Positions 1 through 6,094 of a DNA stretch of 13,585 nt are shown one piece after another. Source of the stretch: Salinirussus sp. (GTDB lineage Archaea; Halobacteriota; Halobacteria; Halobacteriales; Haloarculaceae). The notes beneath the pieces are model-generated. The model saw nothing but the letters and a program-made list of their open reading frames with translations, had not been told where the DNA came from and ran no database searches. Location of the stretch: positions 1 through 13,585 of the forward strand of contig JAQCNN010000146.1 in NCBI GenBank assembly GCA_028275005.1, in the 5' to 3' direction. A program made the translations under genes and the position numbers. Every line of letters starts with the position of its first letter. Positions within the stretch are counted from its first letter, which is position 1.

Positions 1-1
1 C

Positions 2-1231
2 CAGATCTACGACGTCAACACCGAGACCATCGCGACCGGTGTCCGCGAGGCCGGCGGGGAGCCGGTCCGGTACACCCGTGTCCCCGACGACCGTGAGGCG
101 ATGGCCGACGCACTCCGGGAGGCCGCCGAGAAGTGTGACATGGTGCTGACAGCCGGGTCGACGAGTGCCAGCGGCGCGGATATGCTCTACAGCGTTGTCG
201 AGGACGTCGGTGACCTGCTGGTCCACGGCGTCGCGCTCAAACCGGGCAAGCCGACCATCGTCGGCCGCGTCGACGGGACGCCCTACGTTGGCCTGCCGGG
301 CTACCCTGTCTCCGCGCTGTCGGTGTTCCGGCTGCTGGTCGCGCCCCGGTTGCGCCGGGCGGCGGGCTACGGGACCGAGCGGTCGGTCACCACCACCGGA
401 CGGCTGGCCGTCGACGAGCGCTTCGACGAGGGGCGGCGCCGGGCGCTCCCGGTCGGACTCGTCGCGGACGGCGACGGCGAGACGGTCGTCTACCCCGTCG
501 ACAAGGGCAGCGGTGCAACGACGACCCTGGCGGCGGCCGACGGGGTTGTCGACATGCCGGCTGACACCCGTCGTCTCCGGGCCGGCGAGGCGGTCACGGT
601 AGAGCTGTTCTCGCCGGACGCCCGGGCGCCGCCGGTGCTCGTAGTCGGCGAGAGTGACCCTGCCGCCGTCGAGCTACTGGACGCCGTCGACGGCGCCCGC
701 TACCTCACCGACGGCGACCGCGCCGGCCGGCGCTGGCTCCGGGACGGGGTCGCGGACGTGGCAGTCCTCACGGGCGAGACGGGGACAGCGCCCGAGAACG
801 GCGCGGTGCTCGGGACCTGGACCCGCGAGTGGGGGGTCGTGACGGCAGACGACAGCCTCGGTGAGACACCCCTGAAGACGCTCGCCGAGGGCGGGCGGGC
901 GGTCGCGACTGTCAACCGGGACCTCGGGCTCCGGGCCGCGGTCGAGGACGCCACACAGGAGGCAGGGCTTGCGCCCGACGCCCTCGCCGGGGTCGAGACT
1001 GCCGGGGTGGAAAGCCCCGCCCGACGGGTCGCCGACGGCCGGGCCGACGCCGGCATCACGCTCCGGGCGACCGCCGAGGCACTGGGGCTTCACTTCGTCG
1101 GGGTCGGGACACAGCGGGTCTCGCTGGTGGGCAACGAGCAGCGTCTGTCAAAGCCAGCCGTCGAGCGGTTGCGACGCGAGGCGGAGTCCGTGACGGCGGT
1201 GCTAGACGGGCTGTCCGGCTACGCCGAGTAG
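2..1231 (+). CDS. moeA: Molybdopterin molybdenumtransferase MoeA with C-terminal PBP-like domain (5' end outside window)
   Basis: The open frame runs in from the left edge (QIYDVNTETIATGVREAGGEPVR... precedes the first in-window ATG at 101), so 409 C-terminal residues are visible and the start lies outside. The first ~125 residues are the MPT-binding MogA/MoeA fold: a GSTSASGADMLYSVVED loop followed by the highly characteristic HGVALKPGKPT and GLPGYPVSALSVF motifs. Next comes a beta-barrel domain IV (ending near GSGATTTLAAADG...GEAVTVELF). From about VLVVGESDPAAVELL onward, roughly 200 residues match the PBP-like (periplasmic-binding-like) domain often fused to archaeal MoeA. MoeA inserts molybdate (or tungstate) into adenylylated molybdopterin in the cytoplasm. 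The role of the PBP-like extension is not established; sensing or holding the oxyanion is a guess. Which of several haloarchaeal MoeA paralogues this is cannot be told. Confidence 0.93.
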   Translation, partial: QIYDVNTETIATGVREAGGEPVRYTRVPDDREAMADALREAAEKCDMVLTAGSTSASGADMLYSVVEDVGDLLVHGVALKPGKPTIVGRVDGTPYVGLPGYPVSALSVFRLLVAPRLRRAAGYGTERSVTTTGRLAVDERFDEGRRRALPVGLVADGDGETVVYPVDKGSGATTTLAAADGVVDMPADTRRLRAGEAVTVELFSPDARAPPVLVVGESDPAAVELLDAVDGARYLTDGDRAGRRWLRDGVADVAVLTGETGTAPENGAVLGTWTREWGVVTADDSLGETPLKTLAEGGRAVATVNRDLGLRAAVEDATQEAGLAPDALAGVETAGVESPARRVADGRADAGITLRATAEALGLHFVGVGTQRVSLVGNEQRLSKPAVERLRREAESVTAVLDGLSGYAE

Positions 1232-1325
1232 TGTCGGAAGCCGGACCCAGGGGCCCGGTCGGTGCGTCGTCTGCCCGTCGTCTCGGGGAGCCGACCCACG
1301 CCTCGACCGGCTGTCGAGAGCAGCA

Positions 1326-1333
1326 GTTTTATG
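1326..1333 (+). promoter_or_regulatory. TATA-like box for the zinc-ribbon/NTF2-like gene
   Basis: GTTTTATG is an AT-rich island centred 27 nt before the ATG at 1357, the spacing expected for a leaderless haloarchaeal transcript. It supports 1357 as the start rather than the in-frame GTG at 1231, which overlaps the end of moeA. Confidence 0.6.
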
Positions 1334-1356
1334 CGAGTCATCTAAAAGATCATGGT

Positions 1357-2085
1357 ATGGCAGAGTGTCCGAACTGTGGAGCGGCCGTCGAAGTGGGGGC
1401 ACCCGTGTGTGACTCGTGTGGGCTCTCGCTCGGTGACAATCTCGGAGGCGAGGAGGGCCGGGGGAACGCCGGCCAGGGTGGTGACAGACAGCAGGGCCAG
1501 CCCCGGCAAGGCCGGCCACAGGGCGGGCAGGCTCGTGGTGGACAGCCACAACAGGGCAGGGGTCAAGGCCAACCACAGGGTGGCCAGCCGCGTCAGGGCC
1601 AGCCCCGGCAAGGTCAGCCACAGGGCCAGGCGCCACGACAGCAGGGCCAGCCCAGACAGGGACAGTACCGCCAGCCACGGGACGACGAGGTGGTCGCCGG
1701 GCTGAACCGCCGGCAGGTGCTCGGTATCGGCGGGGCCGGGGTCGCCGTGGTCGCCGTCGGCGGGTTCGTGCTGCTTGGCGGCGGCGCCGGCGGCCCTGCG
1801 GGGACCGCCGAGGCGTTCCTCAACAACCTGAACAACGGGGAGGGACAGGCCGCAGCCGACCTGCTCCACCCGGACTCGCGGTTGGGCGAAAACCAGGTCA
1901 CCCAGTTGGCGACGCTGTTCGGGCAGGTCGAGGTCAGTGTGCAGGGGTCGGAGGTGACCGAGCAGGCAGACGGTCGGGCGGAGGTCGAGATTCAGGCGTC
2001 CGCGCAGGGACAGACGAACACCCTGCGCATGGAGATGCGACAGGCAAACGGCGAGTGGCGGGTGTTCTCCTTCTCCGGGGTCTGA
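1357..2085 (+). CDS. Zinc-ribbon protein with basic Q/G/R linker, membrane anchor and NTF2-like domain
   Basis: 242 aa from the ATG at 1357, chosen because a TATA-like box sits 27 nt upstream and the zinc ribbon starts immediately. Residues 4-21 form a zinc ribbon (C4-x2-C7...C18-x2-C21). Residues ~36-107 are low-complexity QGQPRQGQ-type sequence with about a dozen Arg and almost no acidic residues. Residues ~121-144 are a single Gly/Val-rich transmembrane helix preceded by NRRQVLGIGG, which resembles a twin-arginine motif. Residues ~148-242 look like a small alpha+beta domain (AEAFLNNLNNGEGQAAADLLHPDS..., ending NGEWRVFSF) of the NTF2-like/DUF4878 type. I infer a cytoplasmic zinc ribbon and an extracellular NTF2-like domain. 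Haloarchaea have many such zinc-ribbon membrane proteins; the function is unknown. It follows moeA by 125 bp but appears to have its own promoter. Confidence 0.85.
   Translation: MAECPNCGAAVEVGAPVCDSCGLSLGDNLGGEEGRGNAGQGGDRQQGQPRQGRPQGGQARGGQPQQGRGQGQPQGGQPRQGQPRQGQPQGQAPRQQGQPRQGQYRQPRDDEVVAGLNRRQVLGIGGAGVAVVAVGGFVLLGGGAGGPAGTAEAFLNNLNNGEGQAAADLLHPDSRLGENQVTQLATLFGQVEVSVQGSEVTEQADGRAEVEIQASAQGQTNTLRMEMRQANGEWRVFSFSGV
1492..1612 (+). repeat. In-frame degenerate repeats encoding the Q/G/R/P linker
   Basis: The 19-nt unit CAGGGCCAGCCCCGGCAAG occurs identically at 1492-1510 and 1594-1612. The copies are 102 nt (34 codons) apart and hence in frame, with many shorter CAGGGCCAG/CCACAGGG variants between and after them. 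The array encodes the repeated GQPRQGQ linker of the host gene and probably arose by slippage or unequal exchange within the coding sequence. Confidence 0.8.
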
Positions 2086-2115
2086 CCGGCGGGAACGGGC
2101 ACCGCCACGACGGAC

Positions 2116-2787
2116 CTACAGCTCGGGCTGTTCGACGTGTGCCTCCCAGAAGACGGGTTGGCGATACTTCTCGTAGGCACCCTGGTATCCTCGCAGACGG
2201 GCGACTGGGGCGAGCACCCGCGTCAGCGGCCGTGCGATTCGCGGGTCGGGCTCGGTAAAGACAGTGTTGCCGGCCAGCCGCCGGGCGACCATCACCTGCT
2301 GGAGGGGGTCTCGGGCGTCCATCGCGTCGTCGTGAGCGAGCCCGCCGAGTGTCGGGAGGACGTGCCGGAGTCGCCCAGGGGTGTGGATATCCGTCACCAT
2401 GTAGCTCAACTCGTCGCCGTCGCCGGAGAAGGTGTGGCGCTGACCGGTCTCGACGGTGACTGTCTCGCCCGGCCCCGCACGGTAGGACTCCCCGTCGACG
2501 TGGAAGGTCGGCTCGCCGGCCCGCACGTCGAAGCGCTCGACGCTCTGTTCGTGGTAGTGCTCGGGCGGCCCGTCGTAGCCCGGCCCGAGGACGCTGAGCG
2601 AACGGATTGTCTCGCCGTCGGGTGAGTCGAGTGGCGCACCCCAGACCGGCTGGGTGGGGTGGGAGTTCAGCGGCCCGGTCCGCTCGGCCAGCAGCCCCGC
2701 CAGGTCGCTGTCAGGGGCTACCTGGAAGCCGGTCCCCGGAACCGGCTGGCCGTCGGCGTCTATCGTCCGGCCGGTCGTGACTGTCAT
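2116..2787 (-). CDS. Cupin domain protein
   Basis: 223 aa. The central part (about residues 60-130) is a single cupin barrel. Motif 1 is PPEHYHEQSVERF (His77, His79, Glu84) and motif 2 is GPGETVTVETGQRHTF, with His118 as the fourth likely metal ligand. The ~95-residue C-terminal extension (from about TDIHTPGRLRHVLPTLGGL) is helical-looking and not recognised. Metal-binding cupins of this sort include dioxygenases, isomerases and small-molecule sensors, so no substrate is assigned. The ATG at 2787 has an AT-rich CTTTTC (minus-strand reading) centred 26 nt upstream at 2811-2816, consistent with a leaderless transcript. The gene is divergent from the exonuclease gene at 2907 and convergent with the zinc-ribbon gene ending at 2085, 30 bp away. 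Confidence 0.85.
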   Translation of the reverse strand: MTVTTGRTIDADGQPVPGTGFQVAPDSDLAGLLAERTGPLNSHPTQPVWGAPLDSPDGETIRSLSVLGPGYDGPPEHYHEQSVERFDVRAGEPTFHVDGESYRAGPGETVTVETGQRHTFSGDGDELSYMVTDIHTPGRLRHVLPTLGGLAHDDAMDARDPLQQVMVARRLAGNTVFTEPDPRIARPLTRVLAPVARLRGYQGAYEKYRQPVFWEAHVEQPEL

Positions 2788-2875
2788 ACCTGTGCGTGGG
2801 GGCCGGCGTCGAAAAGCGTTCGGTGCAGGGCTCCCCGTCGGGGGCGGTCCGTGACCGGCGTCGACGTGTCCGAAA

Positions 2876-2882
2876 CACTATG
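2876..2882 (+). promoter_or_regulatory. TATA-like box for the RNase H-like exonuclease gene
   Basis: CACTATG is centred about 27 nt before the ATG at 2907 and is preceded by purine-rich CGAAA, as in a BRE. The ATG inside this box at 2880 is in frame and could be an alternative start adding nine residues, but promoter spacing favours 2907. Confidence 0.45.
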
Positions 2883-2906
2883 TGGACGCTACCCTCAACA
2901 GAGGGT

Positions 2907-3659
2907 ATGCGCGCGGAGAACAGCTTCATCCCGGTGTCGGGGGTCGGCGAGATTACCGAGCGAAAGCTCTGGGCGTCGGGCGTACAGACCTGGGACGACT
3001 TCGACGGCGAGGTCCCCGGCCCAGCCGCCGCCGAGGATATCTGGTCGTTTATCGACCGCGCCAGCGAGCGTCTAGACGCCGGCGACACCGACTACTTCGC
3101 CTCGGCGTTTCCCTCCGGCGAACAGTGGCGGTTCTACGAGAACTTCCGGGAGAAAGCCTGCTTTCTGGATATCGAGACGACCGGGCTGAGCGAGCGCCGC
3201 GACGACGTGACCGTCGTCAGCCTCCACCGGGCGGGCTCGACGACGACACTCGTACGCGAACGGGGGCTGACCGCCGAGGCCCTCGCCGACGAGTTTGCCG
3301 ACGCCGGCCTCCTCGTCACCTACAACGGCAAGCGCTTCGACGTCCCCTTTCTCGAGGAGTCGTTCGACCTCGACGTAACCCTCCCACACCTGGACCTGAT
3401 CTACCCCTGTCGGCGGCTGGACCTGACCGGCGGTCTCAAGCAGGTCGAACAGGAGGTCGGTATCGACCGCGACCGGCCGGACCTCTCGGGGCGTGACGCG
3501 GTACGGCTCTGGCGCGAGTACGAACGCGGCCGCGAGGCGGCCCTGGAGACGCTGGTGTCGTACAACCGCGACGACACCGCGAATCTCGAGCGGCTGGTCG
3601 ACGTGGTCACCGACCGTCTCCACGAGCACGTCTTCGAGCCGGCGGGCGACGACAGATAG
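2907..3659 (+). CDS. RNase H-like (DEDDy-type) 3'-5' exonuclease domain protein
   Basis: 250 aa from the ATG at 2907. Residues ~7-32 (FIPVSGVGEITERKLWASGV) look like a helix-hairpin-helix nucleic-acid-binding segment. From residue ~84 an RNase H_2/YprB-like exonuclease fold carries three motifs. Exo I is FLDIETTGL (Asp88, Glu90), Exo II is VTYNGKRFDVPFL (Asp145), and Exo III is YNRDD (Tyr219-x3-Asp223), so the four-acid plus Tyr active site of the DEDDy class is intact. Families of this type trim DNA or RNA from the 3' end with two metal ions; substrate and pathway are unknown here. The combination of an N-terminal HhH and a C-terminal exonuclease suggests a structured or branched nucleic-acid substrate (inference). 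The cupin gene is divergent, with 119 bp between the starts. Confidence 0.85.
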   Translation: MRAENSFIPVSGVGEITERKLWASGVQTWDDFDGEVPGPAAAEDIWSFIDRASERLDAGDTDYFASAFPSGEQWRFYENFREKACFLDIETTGLSERRDDVTVVSLHRAGSTTTLVRERGLTAEALADEFADAGLLVTYNGKRFDVPFLEESFDLDVTLPHLDLIYPCRRLDLTGGLKQVEQEVGIDRDRPDLSGRDAVRLWREYERGREAALETLVSYNRDDTANLERLVDVVTDRLHEHVFEPAGDDR

Positions 3660-3739
3660 GGGGAAGGCCGGCGAGGGTCCCGGTCTCGACTCGCCTGTCA
3701 GCGGGTGTCGCGCCGGCGCTCACCGCCTCTGTCGCCCGG

Positions 3740-4036
3740 TCAGTTCGGCTCTGCCGGCTCGGTCTCGGTACCCTCCGTATCGGCCCCGCCGGTCGGGTCG
3801 CCGCCGGTCTCGTCGTCGGGCTCCCGGATCGCCGAGTCGGGGCCCGTCGGGTCGAGCGGGCGGACCCAGCCGACGTAGAGGACCACCGCCATCGTGGCGT
3901 AGCCGACGGCCCAGGCGGCCGACCCCAGGGCGTGGTACCCGGACTGTGAGAGGACGTGGTTGGTCAGCCCGGGGAGTAACACCCCCACGAGCACCACGAC
4001 GACAAACCCGCCGCGCGTGCCGAGGCCGAGATTCAT
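3740..4036 (-). CDS. Small two-helix membrane protein
   Basis: 98 aa from the ATG at 4036; an in-frame TTG one codon upstream is less likely. It has two predicted transmembrane segments, about residues 8-25 (FVVVVLVGVLLPG) and 39-58 (SAAWAVGYATMAVVLYVGWV), then a 38-residue hydrophilic, strongly acidic Thr/Gly/Glu-rich tail (DSAIREPDDETGGD...). The acidic tail is typical of haloarchaeal cytoplasmic segments, suggesting a hairpin with both ends inside. No family is recognised and no function is proposed. It lies on the same strand as the zinc protein at 4139-4333, 102 bp downstream of it, so co-transcription is possible. No convincing TATA box sits at the usual distance (AGATTGA is centred about 33 nt upstream). 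Confidence 0.75.
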   Translation of the reverse strand: MNLGLGTRGGFVVVVLVGVLLPGLTNHVLSQSGYHALGSAAWAVGYATMAVVLYVGWVRPLDPTGPDSAIREPDDETGGDPTGGADTEGTETEPAEPN

Positions 4037-4138
4037 CAATAACTGGTCGTGTTCGCGCGCGCCTCAATCTTTCCATCCGCCACAGAGCCGGTAACCCGTC
4101 CGCGGTCCGCTGTTACGGCCGTGTGGTCGACCTGTCGC

Positions 4139-4333
4139 TCAGGACTCGGCGGAGCCGTCCCACTCCGTCCGGCAGTCCTCGTCACAGAAGTGTGCGGTCC
4201 GGACCTCGCCGCCATCGATCCACGTGACAACGCGGTGGCGGGGCGTATCGAGGACCGTCGCCCCACACGTCGCACAGTCCGGCGCATCCTCCTCGGAGAT
4301 GTTTTCGGCGACGTCCGAAGTCGGGTCGACCAT
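4139..4333 (-). CDS. Small CxxC...CxxxC zinc-finger-like protein
   Basis: 64 aa. Cys20-x2-Cys23 (PDCATCGATV) and Cys50-x3-Cys54 (HFCDEDCRTEW) with His48 nearby suggest one zinc-binding site of the treble-clef/MYM-like kind common in short haloarchaeal proteins (DUF7576-like, from memory). The N-terminal 18 residues are acidic and probably flexible. Such proteins are often nucleic-acid or protein adaptors; the role here is unknown. A strong AT-rich run, AATATATG in minus-strand reading, lies at 4369-4376 about 40 nt upstream, which would give a short leader of ~14 nt. Confidence 0.75.
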   Translation of the reverse strand: MVDPTSDVAENISEEDAPDCATCGATVLDTPRHRVVTWIDGGEVRTAHFCDEDCRTEWDGSAES

Positions 4334-4368
4334 CTTGTCACTACTCTTAGCACGTCGGCACTTAACCT

Positions 4369-4376
4369 CATATATT
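4369..4376 (-). promoter_or_regulatory. TATA-like box upstream of the 64-aa zinc protein gene
   Basis: CATATATT (AATATATG on the minus strand) is the most AT-rich octamer in the 96-bp gap between this gene and the GlmU-like gene. It predicts transcription starting near 4346-4348 and reading leftward. Confidence 0.5.
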
Positions 4377-4429
4377 CGCCCCGCACAGGCAGCAACGGGC
4401 GGTGCAGGCCCGGAGCGCCGGTTCAGCCG

Positions 4430-5614
4430 TCACTCCCGGTCGCGGGTCACTGTCGCGTTTGGCTCGACGCGGGCCTCCGTGGAGAGTGTGACACCGGCGT
4501 TCAGTGTCGTCTCGACCCCCGTCTTTGCCCCGTCACCGACGACGACGCCGAACTTCCGGCGCCCGGTCGAGACCCGGTCGCCTTTCACCGTCACCCGGAC
4601 GGCCTCGTCGTCGTGTCGGAGGTTGGCGACTGTCGTCCCCGCGCCGAGGTTGACCTCGCGGCCGATGACGCTGTCGCCGACGTAGGAGAGGTGAGGGACC
4701 GCGGCCCCCGTCATGAGGACGCTGTTTTTCACCTCGACGGCGTTGCCGACCCGGACCCCTTCCCCGAGCAGAGTGTGCCCGCGGACGTACGCGTTCGGGC
4801 CAACGTGTGCACCGGCCCGCACCAGCACCGGCCCCTCGACGACGACACCGGGTTCGACGGTGGCGCCCTCCTCGACGACCACGTCACCGCGCAGGTCGGC
4901 AGTGGGGGCGACCTCACCCCGTATCCCGCGGTCCAGGTCGCCGAGTTGCCACTCGTTTGCCTCAAGCAGCTCCCAGGGCCGGCCAACGCCCATCCAGCGG
5001 TCGACACCGACCGCCCGAACCGACCGCTCGTCGACGACCCGCGCGAGCACGTCGGTGATCTCCTCCTCGCCGCGCTCGCTCTCCTCGACGTCGAGCCACC
5101 CCCGGGCCTCCGCGGGGAGGACGTATGCGCCGACGTTGACCCGGTTCGACGGGGGGTCTGCGGGCTTCTCGACGATCCCCTCGACCACCCCGTCGGCGAT
5201 GTCGAAGACACCGTAGGGCCGGGGGTTCTCGACCTCGTAGGTCCCGACGGCAGGGCCCCCTTCGAACAGCCGTGTCACGGAGTCGGGGTCGTAGATATCG
5301 TCGCCGTTGAGCACCGCAAAGGCCCCCTCGATGTACTCGCGGGCCGCCCGGACGGCGTGGGCGGTGCCGCGTTGCTCGGCCTGGACCGCGTATCTGACGG
5401 GGGTGTTCCGGTACTCGTCGCCGAAGTATCCCCGGACGGCATCGGCCTCGTAGCCGACCACGAGCAGCAACTCGGTTGCGCCGGCCTCGACGGCGGCGTC
5501 GGCGGTGTGGGCCATCAGCGGCCGGTCGGCCACCGGTAACATCGGCTTTGGGCGCCGGTCGGTCAGCGGCCGCATCCGGGTCCCCTGCCCGGCGGCGAGG
5601 ATCACAGTCTGCAT
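4430..5614 (-). CDS. Bifunctional sugar-1-phosphate nucleotidylyltransferase/acetyltransferase (GlmU-like)
   Basis: 394 aa. The N-terminal half (1-~230) is a Rossmann-like nucleotidyltransferase. It has LAAGQGTRMRPLT (6-18), KPMLPV with Lys23, the metal-binding GDDIY near residues 104-108, GIVEKP at 146-151 and the NVGAYVL strand. From ~235 to the end is a left-handed beta-helix of hexapeptide repeats. PHLSYVGDSVIG aligns with the GlmU catalytic His segment (His308), followed by NLGAGTTVANLRHD. This is the archaeal arrangement seen in Thermococcus/Sulfolobus sugar-1-P uridylyl/thymidylyl-transferases that also acetylate amino-sugar phosphates, and it supplies UDP- or dTDP-sugars for glycans. 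The exact sugar is not determined by sequence. The start at 5614 lies 31 bp after the 56-aa zinc-ribbon gene, with GGAG about 9 nt before the ATG, so the two are probably co-transcribed. Confidence 0.92.
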   Translation of the reverse strand: MQTVILAAGQGTRMRPLTDRRPKPMLPVADRPLMAHTADAAVEAGATELLLVVGYEADAVRGYFGDEYRNTPVRYAVQAEQRGTAHAVRAAREYIEGAFAVLNGDDIYDPDSVTRLFEGGPAVGTYEVENPRPYGVFDIADGVVEGIVEKPADPPSNRVNVGAYVLPAEARGWLDVEESERGEEEITDVLARVVDERSVRAVGVDRWMGVGRPWELLEANEWQLGDLDRGIRGEVAPTADLRGDVVVEEGATVEPGVVVEGPVLVRAGAHVGPNAYVRGHTLLGEGVRVGNAVEVKNSVLMTGAAVPHLSYVGDSVIGREVNLGAGTTVANLRHDDEAVRVTVKGDRVSTGRRKFGVVVGDGAKTGVETTLNAGVTLSTEARVEPNATVTRDRE

Positions 5615-5645
5615 GTCGGATCGCTCCGCCGGGACGGACTAAGCT

Positions 5646-5816
5646 CTACCGGCGCTTGCGCCCGCGCCGGGCCGAGACGGGCGCCCGGTCCTCGAAGGAG
5701 GAGCCACAGCTGGGACACAGCCCCTCCTCGAAGAAGACCGTCGGCCCCTCGCGGGTCTCGGGGTTCCACCGGACGCGGTAGCCACACTCCCCACACCGGG
5801 TGATTCGACGACTCAT
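5646..5816 (-). CDS. 56-aa zinc-ribbon protein with basic tail
   Basis: A short gene easily missed by length cut-offs. Reading leftward from the ATG at 5816-5814 it encodes 56 aa beginning MSRRITRCGECGYRVRW and ends at TAG 5648-5646. Cys8-x2-Cys11 and Cys34-x2-Cys37 (LCPSCGSSFEDR) make one zinc ribbon, and the tail APVSARRGRKRR is strongly basic, suggesting contact with nucleic acid. ACAAAATC at 5839-5846 (GATTTTGT on the minus strand) is centred ~27 nt upstream, fitting a leaderless transcript. The competing frame at 5602-5796 on the same strand has no zinc motif and reads as a shadow. Function unknown; it may resemble RPC9/Rpb12-like or transposon-free zinc-ribbon families, but I cannot assign it. 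Confidence 0.8.
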   Translation of the reverse strand: MSRRITRCGECGYRVRWNPETREGPTVFFEEGLCPSCGSSFEDRAPVSARRGRKRR

Positions 5817-5838
5817 ACCCCAGTGTTGGCGCGCGCCG

Positions 5839-5846
5839 ACAAAATC
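5839..5846 (-). promoter_or_regulatory. TATA-like box for the 56-aa zinc-ribbon gene / GlmU-like operon
   Basis: GATTTTGT in minus-strand orientation is centred ~27 nt before the ATG at 5816. It stands out from the GC-rich GCGCGCGCC between it and the gene and probably drives both this gene and the downstream GlmU-like gene. Confidence 0.5.
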
Positions 5847-5868
5847 GTTTGCCGGCGTGGACCGCGGC

Positions 5869-5877
5869 TTTGATTTA
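5869..5877 (+). promoter_or_regulatory. TATA-like box for the 56-aa DUF7838-like gene
   Basis: TTTGATTTA is centred ~26 nt before the ATG at 5899, typical of leaderless haloarchaeal transcripts. It lies back to back with the minus-strand box at 5839-5846 within an 82-bp divergent region. Confidence 0.55.
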
Positions 5878-5898
5878 CCGGCTTCCCAAAGCCGAGGT

Positions 5899-6069
5899 AT
5901 GGAACTGGAGCACGAGTGCCCGGAGTGTGACCGGCGGCGGAGCTTCTACCTGGCTGCGAGCACGGAGCTACATCTGGGTCGAAAGCGCAAGTGGCGCTGT
6001 CCGGAGTGTGGCTACGGGTTCGTCCGGATCGGCGGCGAGGTCGACAGCGCGGAACCAGCGTCCGCCTGA
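5899..6069 (+). CDS. 56-aa zinc beta-ribbon protein (DUF7838-like)
   Basis: 56 aa from the ATG at 5899, chosen for its TATA-like box 26 nt upstream and because the zinc ribbon begins at residue 7. The open frame does extend back to 5800 without support. Cys7-x2-Cys10 (HECPECDRR) and Cys34-x2-Cys37 (WRCPECGYGF) give one zinc site, separated by a basic segment (HLGRKRKWR). The C-terminus GGEVDSAEPASA is acidic and flexible. The CPEC pairs match a widespread haloarchaeal family of putative zinc beta-ribbon proteins whose function is unknown. It is convergent with the LOV kinase-like gene that ends at 6095 and divergent from the other 56-aa zinc ribbon. Confidence 0.8.
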   Translation: MELEHECPECDRRRSFYLAASTELHLGRKRKWRCPECGYGFVRIGGEVDSAEPASA

Positions 6070-6094
6070 GTGCCGTCGGCGTCGGCCGGCAGGC

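Noticed and set aside
1231..1356. Earlier GTG start for the zinc-ribbon protein
   Set aside because: It would overlap the moeA stop and place 42 non-family residues before the ribbon. The TATA-like box at 1326-1333 fits the ATG at 1357.
3667..3719. GCCGGCG...CGCCGGC inverted repeat after the exonuclease gene
   Set aside because: A 7-bp GC-only match with a ~38-nt loop is common by chance at this base composition.
4049..5539. 496-codon open frame on the plus strand
   Set aside because: It is antisense to the GlmU-like gene, has no recognisable motif, and is a shadow expected from GC-rich codon use.
5602..5796. 64-codon minus-strand frame overlapping the 56-aa zinc ribbon
   Set aside because: It lacks the paired CxxC motifs and reads as a frame shadow; the neighbouring frame encodes a clean zinc ribbon with a promoter.
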